Translations under genes and position numbers: made by a program
The notes under the pieces: model-generated
The model's database searches: none
The model's input: only the letters and a program-made list of their open reading frames with translations
What the model was told of the DNA's origin: nothing
Part shown: piece after piece, positions 54,189-63,006 of the stretch
How positions within the stretch are numbered: position 1 is the first letter of the stretch
How the letters are laid out: each line of letters begins with the position of its first letter
From: CBDDBH01 sp965225625
GTDB taxonomy: Bacteria > Pseudomonadota > Gammaproteobacteria > JADZEE01
Length of the DNA: 64,000 bases
Direction of reading: 5' to 3'
Assembly (NCBI GenBank): GCA_965225625.1
Contig: CBDDBH010000030.1
Span: 62,001 to 126,000, forward strand

Positions 54189-54708
54189 TCTACTGAAACA
54201 GCGGTTGGTAGGTGCCGCCGTGCTCGTTGCAATAGCGGTAATTTTTATTCCTATGCTGCTTGACGATTCCGAAATCAACGATCCCGCAATCGATGAGACA
54301 AATATTCCACAGCGACCCGACTCCGGATTTAGTTCGCGGATAATCCCGCTGGACGTGGAAAACTTGGATGCGCCGTTAACGTCTGATTCCATCGCCGTCA
54401 CGCCAAGCGCGGAAAAGCACGATGGGGTGTTGGTGCAGAATGCCGACGACGCGGCAGGTCCCAGGGTCGGTGTCACCGCCTGGGTGATACAACTAGCCAG
54501 TTTTGCAAGCAGTGCCAACGCCTCGTCGTTGGAAACCCGGTTGAAATCCTCGGGCTACAGCGCCTTTGTGGAAAAGGTCCTGGGCGAGGAAGGTTATGTA
54601 TACCGGGTCCGCGTGGGGCCGGAATTGTTGCGCGCAGATGCTGAGGCTTTACGCGATAAACTCGACGCGGAAGTAAAACTTCAGGGCATGGTGGTTCGTT
54701 ATCCATGA
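54181..54708 (+). CDS. dedD: SPOR-domain cell-division protein (DedD-like)
   Basis: 175 residues from a GTG at 54181 (DDLLKQRLVGAAVLVAI), overlapping folC by 8 bp. One N-terminal membrane helix covers about 8-26; a variable linker follows; the SPOR domain is at about 100-175 (TAWVIQLASFASSANASSLE, YRVRVGPELLRADAEALRDK). SPOR domains bind denuded glycan at the division septum. The place between folC and cvpA is the standard one. Confidence 0.93.
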   Translation: MDDLLKQRLVGAAVLVAIAVIFIPMLLDDSEINDPAIDETNIPQRPDSGFSSRIIPLDVENLDAPLTSDSIAVTPSAEKHDGVLVQNADDAAGPRVGVTAWVIQLASFASSANASSLETRLKSSGYSAFVEKVLGEEGYVYRVRVGPELLRADAEALRDKLDAEVKLQGMVVRYP

Positions 54709-54762
54709 GCGTTTCATGGATCGACAGGATGCGATGTTTTCTAAAATCGGAACTGGCTTATT

Positions 54763-55260
54763 GTGCTGTGGATTGACGTCGCCATACTGACCATCATTGC
54801 GATTTCCGCAGTGATCAGTCTTATTCGAGGACTGATACGCGAGGTATTGTCGTTGCTGTCCTGGGTCGCGGCCCTGTGGGTGGCACTGACGTTCTCGCAC
54901 AGTCTCGCCAATTTGTTCCAGAGTCAAATCAGCATTCCTTCTGGCCGGCTGACCGTTGCTTTTCTGGTACTTTTTGTCGGTACGCTGCTAATAACCGGGA
55001 TTGTTAATTTCCTCATTGGTAAGCTGGTCATCAAAACCGGTTTAACCGGTACCGACCGCGCCTTGGGCTCATTGTTCGGGACTGCGAGAGGAATTGCGAT
55101 CGTGCTGGTGTTAGTTGTGCTGGCAGGATTGACGCCCCTGCCCGAAGATCCATGGTGGCTGGGATCCATGTTTTTGGCGCATTTCGAATCCGCGGCTTTG
55201 TGGGTCGTGACTTATATACCGGAGGATGTCGCCAAATATTTCAGTTATCCTGCACGCTGA
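54763..55260 (+). CDS. cvpA: CvpA family membrane protein
   Basis: 165 residues from a GTG at 54763 (LWIDVAILTIIAISAVISLI). Four hydrophobic segments are visible, with SLIRGLIREVLSLLSWVAAL typical of CvpA. Named for colicin V production; the molecular role is unknown. It precedes purF by 17 bp, as in many proteobacteria, and is probably co-transcribed. Confidence 0.94.
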   Translation: MLWIDVAILTIIAISAVISLIRGLIREVLSLLSWVAALWVALTFSHSLANLFQSQISIPSGRLTVAFLVLFVGTLLITGIVNFLIGKLVIKTGLTGTDRALGSLFGTARGIAIVLVLVVLAGLTPLPEDPWWLGSMFLAHFESAALWVVTYIPEDVAKYFSYPAR

Positions 55261-55277
55261 GTAGAGGCCGAAATCTT

Positions 55278-56789
55278 ATGTGTGGAGTAATCGGGATTGT
55301 CGCAAAAAGCCGGGTAAACCAGGCAATTTATGATGGATTGACGGTGCTGCAGCATCGCGGTCAGGATGCGGCCGGGATCGCGACGTACAAGAAAGGACAC
55401 GTGTATTTGCGCAAGCAGAGCGGGTTAGTGAGGGACGCGTTTGAGGCGCGGCACATGATGAATCTGCGTGGCAAGATGGGCATTGGCCACGTCCGTTACC
55501 CTACGGCGGGTAATTCATCGTCGGCAGAGGCTCAACCTTTCTACGTCAACTCTCCCTATGGAATTACCCTCGCACATAACGGTAATTTGACCAATGCGGA
55601 TGAGTTAAAGCGTGATTTGTTTCGTGACGAACTACGCCATATCAATACCAGTTCGGATTCCGAGATCCTGCTTAACGTTTTTGCTCACGAGCTACATCGG
55701 TTGGGAAAATTGAGGATTGGCGCTGAAGACATTTTTGCGGCTGTAACGCGCGTTCACGAGCGCTGCAAGGGCGGCTACGCAGCAGTAGCTATGATAACCG
55801 GGGTCGGCATAATAGGTTTTCGTGATCCACACGGTATTCGGCCGCTAATCTTCGGTAAACGCCAGACTGAGCTCGGTCCTGAATATGTTATCGCCTCGGA
55901 GAGCGTCGCAATAGACATGCTGGGCTTTCAGGTGGTCCGCGATGTGAAGGCTGGTGAAGTTGTATTCATCAGTGCCGATAGTGTTTTGTATACTCGCGAG
56001 TGCGTTCCCGGTGCAACCCTCACGCCGTGCATCTTCGAGCATGTCTACCTGGCACGCCCGGACTCAATTATCGATGGGATTTCCGTGCACAAGGCGCGCA
56101 TGCGTTTAGGGGAAAAACTGGCGGCCAAAATCCAACGGCTGCGTCCGGACCACGACATTGATGTGGTAATTCCAATTCCGGACACGGCGCGTAGTTCGGC
56201 CTTGGAACTTGCGAACGCATTGGGACTGAAGTATCGAGAGGGCTTCATCAAGAATCGCTATATTCCGAGAACGTTTATTATGCCCGGCCAGCGGATGCGA
56301 CATAAATCAGTGCGGCAGAAATTGCATACGATCGAACTCGAATTCAAAAACAAAAATGTTTTACTGGTGGACGATTCGATTGTCAGGGGAACTACCTCCA
56401 GTCAAATTGTACAAATGGCCCGAGATGCGGGTGCCAATAAAGTGTATTTCGCCTCGGCGGCGCCCCCGGTGAGTTATCCGAATGTATACGGCATTGACAT
56501 GCCCAGTCGTAAAGAACTCATCGCGCACAAACGTACTGTTGACCAGGTGTGCGAATTGATCGGAGCGGATTGGTTGATTTATCAGGATTTAGAATCGTTA
56601 ATCGAGGCAGCGTCACAGGGAAATCCCGAAATCACGCAATTCGATTGCTCCTGTTTCGACGGCAATTATGTGACTGGCGACGTCAGCGTGGGTTATCTGA
56701 AGCACCTTGAGAAAATCCGATCCGATGGGGCAAAGGCGCGTCGCAATGCAGCCGTGGATAACCTAAACGATATTTCTCTGGGTAGTTGA
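55278..56789 (+). CDS. purF: Amidophosphoribosyltransferase
   Basis: 503 residues from the ATG at 55278, which makes Cys2 the N-terminal nucleophile after Met removal (MCGVIGIVAKSRVNQAIYDG). The glutaminase half has HRGQDAAGIATY and GIGHVRYPTAGNSSSAEAQP; the transferase half has the PRPP loop VLLVDDSIVRGTTSSQIV. It commits PRPP to purine synthesis. A terminator lies about 100 bp downstream, after a riboswitch. Confidence 0.97.
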   Translation: MCGVIGIVAKSRVNQAIYDGLTVLQHRGQDAAGIATYKKGHVYLRKQSGLVRDAFEARHMMNLRGKMGIGHVRYPTAGNSSSAEAQPFYVNSPYGITLAHNGNLTNADELKRDLFRDELRHINTSSDSEILLNVFAHELHRLGKLRIGAEDIFAAVTRVHERCKGGYAAVAMITGVGIIGFRDPHGIRPLIFGKRQTELGPEYVIASESVAIDMLGFQVVRDVKAGEVVFISADSVLYTRECVPGATLTPCIFEHVYLARPDSIIDGISVHKARMRLGEKLAAKIQRLRPDHDIDVVIPIPDTARSSALELANALGLKYREGFIKNRYIPRTFIMPGQRMRHKSVRQKLHTIELEFKNKNVLLVDDSIVRGTTSSQIVQMARDAGANKVYFASAAPPVSYPNVYGIDMPSRKELIAHKRTVDQVCELIGADWLIYQDLESLIEAASQGNPEITQFDCSCFDGNYVTGDVSVGYLKHLEKIRSDGAKARRNAAVDNLNDISLGS

Positions 56790-56830
56790 CAGACAACAAA
56801 CCATGCTCTAGCCTGGATCGAGTAATGCAG

Positions 56831-56886
56831 TCGCGCCGATTTGAAGTCAGCTTGCGGGCGCTATAGAAAAACAGCTAAAGCGAACC
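56831..56886 (+). promoter_or_regulatory. SAM-II riboswitch upstream of metZ
   Basis: The conserved core is present: GCGCCGATTTG, then AGCTTGC, then GGCGC, an A-rich run, and AGCTAAAG. P1 is GCGCC (56833-56837) with GGCGC (56857-56861). A pseudoknot can form between GCTT (56850-56853) and AAGC (56878-56881), extended by TC (56847-56848) with GA (56882-56883). This is the H-type pseudoknot of SAM-II aptamers, which bind S-adenosylmethionine and lower expression of methionine genes. The next gene is metZ, as expected for the class. Confidence 0.88.
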
Positions 56887-56887
56887 G

Positions 56888-56924
56888 AACCTGCTTCGGC
56901 GATCGCTGGAAGCAGGTTTTTTTT
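56888..56924 (+). terminator. Rho-independent terminator after the SAM-II aptamer
   Basis: AACCTGCTTC (56888-56897) and GAAGCAGGTT (56909-56918) form a 10-bp stem followed by an eight-T run (56917-56924). It is two bases after the aptamer and 49 bp before metZ, so it either ends purF transcripts or is the expression platform of the riboswitch. Confidence 0.88.
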
Positions 56925-56972
56925 GGCCCTCAATTTGCGCTCCAACCGCTATGCGACTGCCGTGGAGGCAAA

Positions 56973-58169
56973 ATGAGCAACAACTCGCACGGGTATGGCG
57001 CTGACACTCTCGCGGTTCGCATTGGACAAGTTCAAACCGCGGAACAGGAAAACAGCGAAGCGCTGTTTTTGACGTCCAGCTTTACCTTCAAAGACGCAGC
57101 CCAGGCAGCGGCTCGATTTGCGGGTGACGAACCCGGTAATATTTATTCGAGATTTACCAATCCCACCGTACGTAACTTCGAGGAACGCCTGGCATCCTTG
57201 GAAGGCGGCGAACGTTGCGTCGCCACTGCCTCGGGGATGAGCGCGATCTTGAGCACTGTGATGGCACTACTTCGGGCGGGTGATCATATCGTCGCCTCGC
57301 GCAGTATCTTCGGCACCACCGTGAACCTTTTCGGCAACGTGCTATCGCGATTCGGTGTAACCACTACGTTCGTAGGTCTGACCGAGTACGAACAGTGGGA
57401 AAACTCAATAACAGATACAACTCGCATGTTGTTTCTCGAAACGCCTTCGAACCCATTAACGGAGATCGCTGACATTCGTCGCCTGGCGACCCTAGCCCAA
57501 GCACACTCGTGTTTGTTGGTCGTCGACAACTGTTTTTGTACGCCAGCGCTGCAACGCCCGATCTCGCTCGGTGCGGATATCGTTATCCATTCCGCCACAA
57601 AGTATTTAGACGGACAGGGCAGGTGCGTGGGTGGCGCCATCGTCGGCCGCGACGCGGTCCTGAGTACCGATATTTTTGGCTTTCTCCGCAGTGCGGGCCC
57701 GACCATGAGTCCGTTTAATGCATGGGTTTTTTTGAAGGGCTTGGAGACATTGAGCCTACGCATGACCGCCCATTCAAGAACCGCATTGGAGCTTGCGAAG
57801 TGGTTGAGCGCGCAGCCGGGTGTGGTGCGCGTTTTTCATCCCGGTCTTGAGTCTCATCCTCAGCACGCTTTGGCTGTGCAGCAGCAGTCGGATTTCGGCG
57901 GGGTGCTTTCATTCGAGGTTGAAGGCGGTCAACACAGAGCATGGCAAGTGATCGATGCAACGAAAATCTTCTCGATTACTGCAAATCTTGGAGATACCAA
58001 GAGCACGATTACCCACCCCGCGACGACAACACACGGTCGAATCGAGGAACGCGCACGGCAACAATCGGGAATAACGCCGGGCCTGATTCGCTTGTCGGTC
58101 GGTCTAGAGAATATCGAAGATCTGAAACAGGATTTGGCACGTGGTCTGGCTGGTAAGAATCACCCATAA
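56973..58169 (+). CDS. metZ: O-succinylhomoserine sulfhydrylase
   Basis: 398 residues from the ATG at 56973 (MSNNSHGYGADTLAVRIGQ), preceded by GGAGG. It is a Cys/Met-metabolism PLP enzyme: YSRFTNPTVRNFEERLASLE, FLETPSNPL, VVDNCFCTPALQRPISLGAD and the PLP lysine in IHSATKYLDGQGR. It makes homocysteine directly from O-succinylhomoserine and sulfide. The riboswitch upstream links it to methionine supply, which separates it from cystathionine enzymes of the same fold. Confidence 0.95.
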   Translation: MSNNSHGYGADTLAVRIGQVQTAEQENSEALFLTSSFTFKDAAQAAARFAGDEPGNIYSRFTNPTVRNFEERLASLEGGERCVATASGMSAILSTVMALLRAGDHIVASRSIFGTTVNLFGNVLSRFGVTTTFVGLTEYEQWENSITDTTRMLFLETPSNPLTEIADIRRLATLAQAHSCLLVVDNCFCTPALQRPISLGADIVIHSATKYLDGQGRCVGGAIVGRDAVLSTDIFGFLRSAGPTMSPFNAWVFLKGLETLSLRMTAHSRTALELAKWLSAQPGVVRVFHPGLESHPQHALAVQQQSDFGGVLSFEVEGGQHRAWQVIDATKIFSITANLGDTKSTITHPATTTHGRIEERARQQSGITPGLIRLSVGLENIEDLKQDLARGLAGKNHP

Positions 58170-58237
58170 ACCCATTGCCCGCTCAGTCGATGCCTAATTG
58201 GCACGCCTAACGGCGGCATAGGTTAAGCAGCTTTCGT

Positions 58238-59200
58238 ATGACTAAGCCCAAAATAATTGTCACTAGAGCGTGGCCCGCCGAGGTTGAAGCTATTCTCGTG
58301 CAACGCTACGACGCGGTTTTGAATGACACCGATACGCCTATGGATAAGGACGCTTTGCGTGGCGCACTTCAGCACGCCGACGCGTTGTGCTCCACTGTCA
58401 CTGACGACATTAATCAAACGGTACTCGATGTCGAATCGCCTCGCGCACGGATAATCGGGAACTTCGGTGTGGGTTTTAACCACATCCATATGGTTGCCGC
58501 GCGGTCTCTGGGCCTCACCGTAACCAATACGCCGGACGTACTAACTAACTGCACCGCTGATCTTGCGATGTTGTTACTGTTGATGACCGCGCGGCGCGCC
58601 GGCGAGGGCGAACGTATGGCCCGCTCTGGAACGTGGTCGGGCTGGCGACCAACGTCGATGCTGGGCACGCAGGTTTCAGGTAAGACGCTCGGTATTGTTG
58701 GGCTCGGCCGCATTGGCGCCGCTGTCGCGGCGCGAGCCCATTATGGGTTTGACATGCAGGTTTTGTACTATAACCGGGTCGGTTCGACCGTCACATCAGA
58801 CATAGCAAGGCGATGCGCGAGCCTCGAGCAGCTGCTCGGTCAATCCGACTTTGTGTCGCTGCACTGTCCCGGTGGTCCGGCATCACGCCACCTGATCGAC
58901 GCTGGGCGTTTGAGGCAGATGCGCTCGCACGCCATACTGATTAATACAGCACGAGGCGATGTGCTCGATGAAAAAGCATTGGTAGATGCTCTGCGGACAC
59001 AGACTATAGCTGCCGCCGGGTTGGACGTTTTTGCACATGAACCGAACGTAGAAGAAGCACTTAGCGCCATGGACAACGTTGTTTTGTTACCGCATTTGGG
59101 AAGCGCCACGCGCGAAACCCGCGTTGCAATGGGCATGTGCGTGGTGAAAAACCTCGACGTTTTCTTCGCCGGCGGGACGCCCCCGGACCAAGTCGTTTGA
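58238..59200 (+). CDS. D-2-hydroxyacid dehydrogenase (glyoxylate/hydroxypyruvate reductase type)
   Basis: 320 residues. The NAD(P) motif is LGIVGLGRIGAAVAARA (about 150-166), with the catalytic set R in NTARGDVLDE, E in FAHEPNVEEA, and H in NVVLLPHLGSATRETR. The order and spacing match glyoxylate reductases. It reduces 2-oxoacids with NAD(P)H in the cytoplasm; the exact substrate is not decided. It follows metZ by 68 bp on the same strand. Confidence 0.9.
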   Translation: MTKPKIIVTRAWPAEVEAILVQRYDAVLNDTDTPMDKDALRGALQHADALCSTVTDDINQTVLDVESPRARIIGNFGVGFNHIHMVAARSLGLTVTNTPDVLTNCTADLAMLLLLMTARRAGEGERMARSGTWSGWRPTSMLGTQVSGKTLGIVGLGRIGAAVAARAHYGFDMQVLYYNRVGSTVTSDIARRCASLEQLLGQSDFVSLHCPGGPASRHLIDAGRLRQMRSHAILINTARGDVLDEKALVDALRTQTIAAAGLDVFAHEPNVEEALSAMDNVVLLPHLGSATRETRVAMGMCVVKNLDVFFAGGTPPDQVV

Positions 59201-59273
59201 GAGTCATCGCGGTGCCGCATCGGCGCACAGAAAACAGTTCATTGCGGACAATTTTGCCCGGCGGATTGGGATA

Positions 59274-61055
59274 ATGCTGAAGACAATTCAACTGCGCCTG
59301 GCAAATCTGATGGAAAAATTGCGTAATCCAAAATGGATCGAACGCCTCGATCGCATGCGTGTGCAATTGGCCGGACTGTCGCCCGGTTTGGCCCTACCAA
59401 TGTTGGGATTGCTCAGCGGCATCGCCGCTGGCGCAGTGATCGTAGCGTTTCGATTATTCGTTGAATTGGGTCAATCAGGAATCCTGCCTGTTGGAGGCAC
59501 CGAGAATTACGAAGAACTGGATCTCACGTGGCGCTTGCTGCTTCCCAGTCTAGGCGGCTGTGCGATTGCTATCACATTAGTGTTGTTTGCCCGCGGACCT
59601 ATGCGCCTAGGCGTTATTCACGTCATGGAACGTTTGGCGTTCTTCGAAGGACATTTGCCGTTGCGCAATGCTTGTGCGCAATTTTTCGGTGGTGCACTTG
59701 CATTGATTAGCGGTCAATCAGTTGGTCGCGAAGGACCGTGCATTCATCTCGGCGCCGCGGCCGCGAGTTTGTTGGGGCAGCGTCTGCATCTGCCCAACAA
59801 CAGTATTCGTACGCTGGTTGCATGCGGCACTGCGGCTGCCATTGCAGCTTCATTCAATACGCCGCTTGCGGGCGTCGTGTTCGCGATGGAAGTCGTCATG
59901 ATGGAATACACAATTGCGACCTTTACGCCGGTTATCCTGGCAGCGGTGGCGGCGACGACTTTGAATCGCATGGTGTTCGGATCTTCCCCGGCTTTTCTAG
60001 TTCCGCAACTCGATCTGGCGAATCTTTGGGAATTGGGTTGCATCATTGTGATGGGTATTTTGATCGGCGTATTGGCGGCTGCGCTGATCCGAACGCTGCG
60101 ATGGATTACCCACCTCGGCTTGGAATTTCAGCTGTGGGAGCGTGTGATCGTCGCCGGAGTCGGTGTCGGTTTCTGCGCCATGGTGGTACCTGAGATTATG
60201 GGCATCGGTTACGACACGGTCGACGCAACGCTTATCGGCGATTTCGGTTGGACGACGTTGTGTGCGATCGTCGTCTTTAAGCTGTTTGCCACGGCTTTAT
60301 GCGTTGGATTAAATATGCCGGGAGGACTTATCGGGCCGACATTGGTGATCGGTGCCAGCGCCGGCGGCGCAATCGGCATGTTGGTAAACTCCATGCCCGC
60401 GCACACGTCGCATTCCGGCTTGTATGCCATGCTTGGTATGGGAGCAATGATGGGAGCCACATTACAAGCACCGCTGGCCGCATTACTTGCGCTGCTTGAG
60501 CTTACCGGCAATCCGAACATCATTCTCCCCGGCATGTTGGCGATCGTCAGCGCGAATCTCGCGGCGCGTAATTTGTTCAGCAGCGAATCCGTATTCCTCT
60601 CACAAATGCGCGAACTCGGACTGGACTATGCCAATGACCCGGTTGCCCAATCGCTCCGGCGACAGGGCGTCGCATCGGTAATGTCCAGGAGCTTTCGTAC
60701 CAGCGCGCCTTCCGTTAATCGCGAGGAGGCCGAAGAATTGCTGCGCGAGAGGCCGCAATGGATTGTCATTGAGCAGGAAAACTCCAAGTTGCTCCTGCCG
60801 GCGACCCAATTGGCGCGTTATCTGGAAGCCGAAACGGACACGGACATTGATTTGCTCGCAATTCCCGCTAATCGCCGGCAAATGAGCATTGTTCACCCAC
60901 AAGCCACGCTGCAACAGGCGCTAATTGCGATGGACAAAGATGAATCCGAAGCGCTGTATGTGGCCCGACCAATCGCGCCAATGAGCTTGCGAATTTTCGG
61001 CGTGGTATTGCGGCAAGACATTGAAGGAGCTTATCAAATCCGCTCTGGTGTCTGA
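59274..61055 (+). CDS. ClC-family chloride channel/antiporter
   Basis: 593 residues. About ten to twelve membrane helices with ClC signatures GQSVGREGPCIHLGAA (the GxEGP-like motif), SFNTPLAGVVFAMEV and GLNMPGGLIGPTLVIGA. The first motif GSGIP of classic ClC-ec1 is replaced by GPMRLGVIHVME. A cytoplasmic tail of about 150 residues (from VMSRSFRTSAPSVNREEAEE) resembles a CBS-type regulatory module. Whether it is a channel or H+/Cl- exchanger is not decided. Its stop codon lies inside a long inverted repeat. Confidence 0.92.
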   Translation: MLKTIQLRLANLMEKLRNPKWIERLDRMRVQLAGLSPGLALPMLGLLSGIAAGAVIVAFRLFVELGQSGILPVGGTENYEELDLTWRLLLPSLGGCAIAITLVLFARGPMRLGVIHVMERLAFFEGHLPLRNACAQFFGGALALISGQSVGREGPCIHLGAAAASLLGQRLHLPNNSIRTLVACGTAAAIAASFNTPLAGVVFAMEVVMMEYTIATFTPVILAAVAATTLNRMVFGSSPAFLVPQLDLANLWELGCIIVMGILIGVLAAALIRTLRWITHLGLEFQLWERVIVAGVGVGFCAMVVPEIMGIGYDTVDATLIGDFGWTTLCAIVVFKLFATALCVGLNMPGGLIGPTLVIGASAGGAIGMLVNSMPAHTSHSGLYAMLGMGAMMGATLQAPLAALLALLELTGNPNIILPGMLAIVSANLAARNLFSSESVFLSQMRELGLDYANDPVAQSLRRQGVASVMSRSFRTSAPSVNREEAEELLRERPQWIVIEQENSKLLLPATQLARYLEAETDTDIDLLAIPANRRQMSIVHPQATLQQALIAMDKDESEALYVARPIAPMSLRIFGVVLRQDIEGAYQIRSGV

Positions 61056-61168
61056 CAGGCTGCCTGGTTAGCGCGCATATTGCATGAAGGACTTCGGCGC
61101 TGGCTTGCTCAGGTGCGCATCATCCGAAGTCCTTTATGCAATATGCGCGCTAACCAGGCAGCCTGTCA
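61053..61168. repeat. Long inverted repeat with 45-nt arms at the ClC stop codon
   Basis: Left arm 61053-61097 and right arm 61124-61168 are complementary at 44 of 45 positions; the exception is a G-U pair in RNA. The loop is 26 bases (61098-61123). The left arm begins with the TGA stop of the ClC gene. No T-run follows, so it is not a plain terminator. No coding sequence or transposase is inside. Confidence 0.95.
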
Positions 61169-61323
61169 TTGAGAAATCACACGCGTTCTGGTAGCTTGCC
61201 CAGTCAAGATCCTATGCGGCACAAGCGCTCTAGTTTCACCTCCAGGAGAAGCCGGCAACGGTTGCGCCAGGCGCCTTCCGCTGAGATTGGACCCCTGATG
61301 ACACAACGGGCTGGTTTTCCCTG

Positions 61324-63006
61324 ATGGCCGACCTGCAGGCTAATGCATTGACCCGCTTTATTTTCGTCACTGGCGGTGTCGTCTCGTCGCTCGGTAAAGG
61401 GATTTCTTCGGCGTCGTTAGGCGCGCTGATGGAATCTCGGGGTTTGACCGTCAGCATGTTGAAGCTGGATCCCTACATCAACGTCGATCCTGGAACGATG
61501 AGTCCGTTCCAACACGGCGAGGTTTTTGTTACTCACGACGGCGCAGAAACCGATCTCGACTTAGGCCATTACGAACGCTTCGTGCGCTGCCGCACTGGCA
61601 GGCATTCCAACTTTACGACCGGGCGGATATACGAAAACGTAATTCGCATGGAGCGGCGCGGAGATTATCTGGGCGGTACGGTGCAGGTTATCCCGCATGT
61701 TACCGACGAGATTAAGCGCTGCATAATTGCGGGCGCCGGTGATGCAGACATCGCCATGGTCGAGATCGGAGGCACGGTCGGTGACATTGAATCCTTGCCT
61801 TTTCTTGAGGCAATTCGCCAAATGCGCATTGAATTTGGTCCGAAACGCGCTTTATTTATTCACCTCACGCTGGTGCCATTCATCGCTTCTGCCGGTGAGA
61901 TGAAAACAAAACCGACGCAACACTCAGTCAAAGAAATGCGGTCCATAGGGATTCAACCCGATATTTTGTTGTGCAGGGCTGATCGTCCACTGCCTGATGC
62001 GGAGCGTCGCAAGATTGCGCTGTTTACCAATGTTGAAGAAAGAGCCGTAATATCGGCTATTGATGCCGACAGCATTTATAAAATTCCCTCCTTGTTTCAT
62101 GCGCAAGGTCTGGATGAGATCGCAGTGGAGAAACTCGGCATTGAATCGGTTGCTGAGGCGGACCTGAGCGATTGGGACCGCGTAGTCGAGGCGCTCGACC
62201 ATCCAGAGGCCGAAGTCAACGTCGCGATGGTCGGCAAATACGTGGATTTAACCGATTCTTACAAGTCCTTGTCCGAAGCGCTGAGCCATGCCGGAATACA
62301 CACGCGGACCAAAATCTCCATCAGTTATGTTGACTCGGAGAGTATCGAACGCGACGGCACGGTTTGTCTGGAAGGTGCCGACGCAATACTTGTTCCAGGA
62401 GGATTTGGCGAGCGCGGGATAGACGGGAAAATTCAGGCTGCACAGTTCGCCCGCGAGCGTCGCGTGCCGTATTTGGGAATTTGCCTTGGTATGCAGGTCG
62501 CCGTTATTGAGTTCGCACGCAACCGGGCAGGGCTGTCCGAAGCCTACAGCACGGAGTTTGTTCCCGCGACACCTGATCCGGTGATTGCATTGATCACCGA
62601 ATGGATGCAAGCCGATGGTCGATTGGAACAACGCGACGAACGCTCCGACATGGGTGGCACCATGCGCCTGGGTGCGCAACGTTGTCGGTTGGAACCTGAC
62701 AGTATTGTCGGCGCGGTCTATGATTCCGAGACTATAGTGGAGCGTCATCGGCATCGATATGAATTCAACAATCGCTATGAAAAAGTGTTGGTGGACTGTG
62801 GATTGAAGATTGCGGGTCGCTCGGAAGATGGTGCGCTAGTTGAAATCATCGAGCTTGCTGACCATCCCTGGTTCGTCGGTTGCCAATTCCACCCGGAATT
62901 CACGTCCACGCCAAGAGATGGTCATCCATTATTCGCCAGTTTTGTGAAAGCGGCACTGCGTTACCAGAACGAAAACCAGTTGAAATTGAAAAATGCAGCT
63001 GGGTAA
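61324..63006 (+). CDS. pyrG: CTP synthase
   Basis: 560 residues. The synthetase half starts TRFIFVTGGVVSSLGKGISS, with DPYINVDPGTMSPFQHGEVF and VEIGGTVGDIESLPFLEA; the glutaminase half has the nucleophile in LGICLGMQVAVIEFARN and the H/E pair in CQFHPEFTSTPRDGHPLF. It aminates UTP to CTP. The C-terminus is about 15 residues longer than E. coli PyrG and overlaps the start of kdsA. Confidence 0.97.
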   Translation: MADLQANALTRFIFVTGGVVSSLGKGISSASLGALMESRGLTVSMLKLDPYINVDPGTMSPFQHGEVFVTHDGAETDLDLGHYERFVRCRTGRHSNFTTGRIYENVIRMERRGDYLGGTVQVIPHVTDEIKRCIIAGAGDADIAMVEIGGTVGDIESLPFLEAIRQMRIEFGPKRALFIHLTLVPFIASAGEMKTKPTQHSVKEMRSIGIQPDILLCRADRPLPDAERRKIALFTNVEERAVISAIDADSIYKIPSLFHAQGLDEIAVEKLGIESVAEADLSDWDRVVEALDHPEAEVNVAMVGKYVDLTDSYKSLSEALSHAGIHTRTKISISYVDSESIERDGTVCLEGADAILVPGGFGERGIDGKIQAAQFARERRVPYLGICLGMQVAVIEFARNRAGLSEAYSTEFVPATPDPVIALITEWMQADGRLEQRDERSDMGGTMRLGAQRCRLEPDSIVGAVYDSETIVERHRHRYEFNNRYEKVLVDCGLKIAGRSEDGALVEIIELADHPWFVGCQFHPEFTSTPRDGHPLFASFVKAALRYQNENQLKLKNAAG

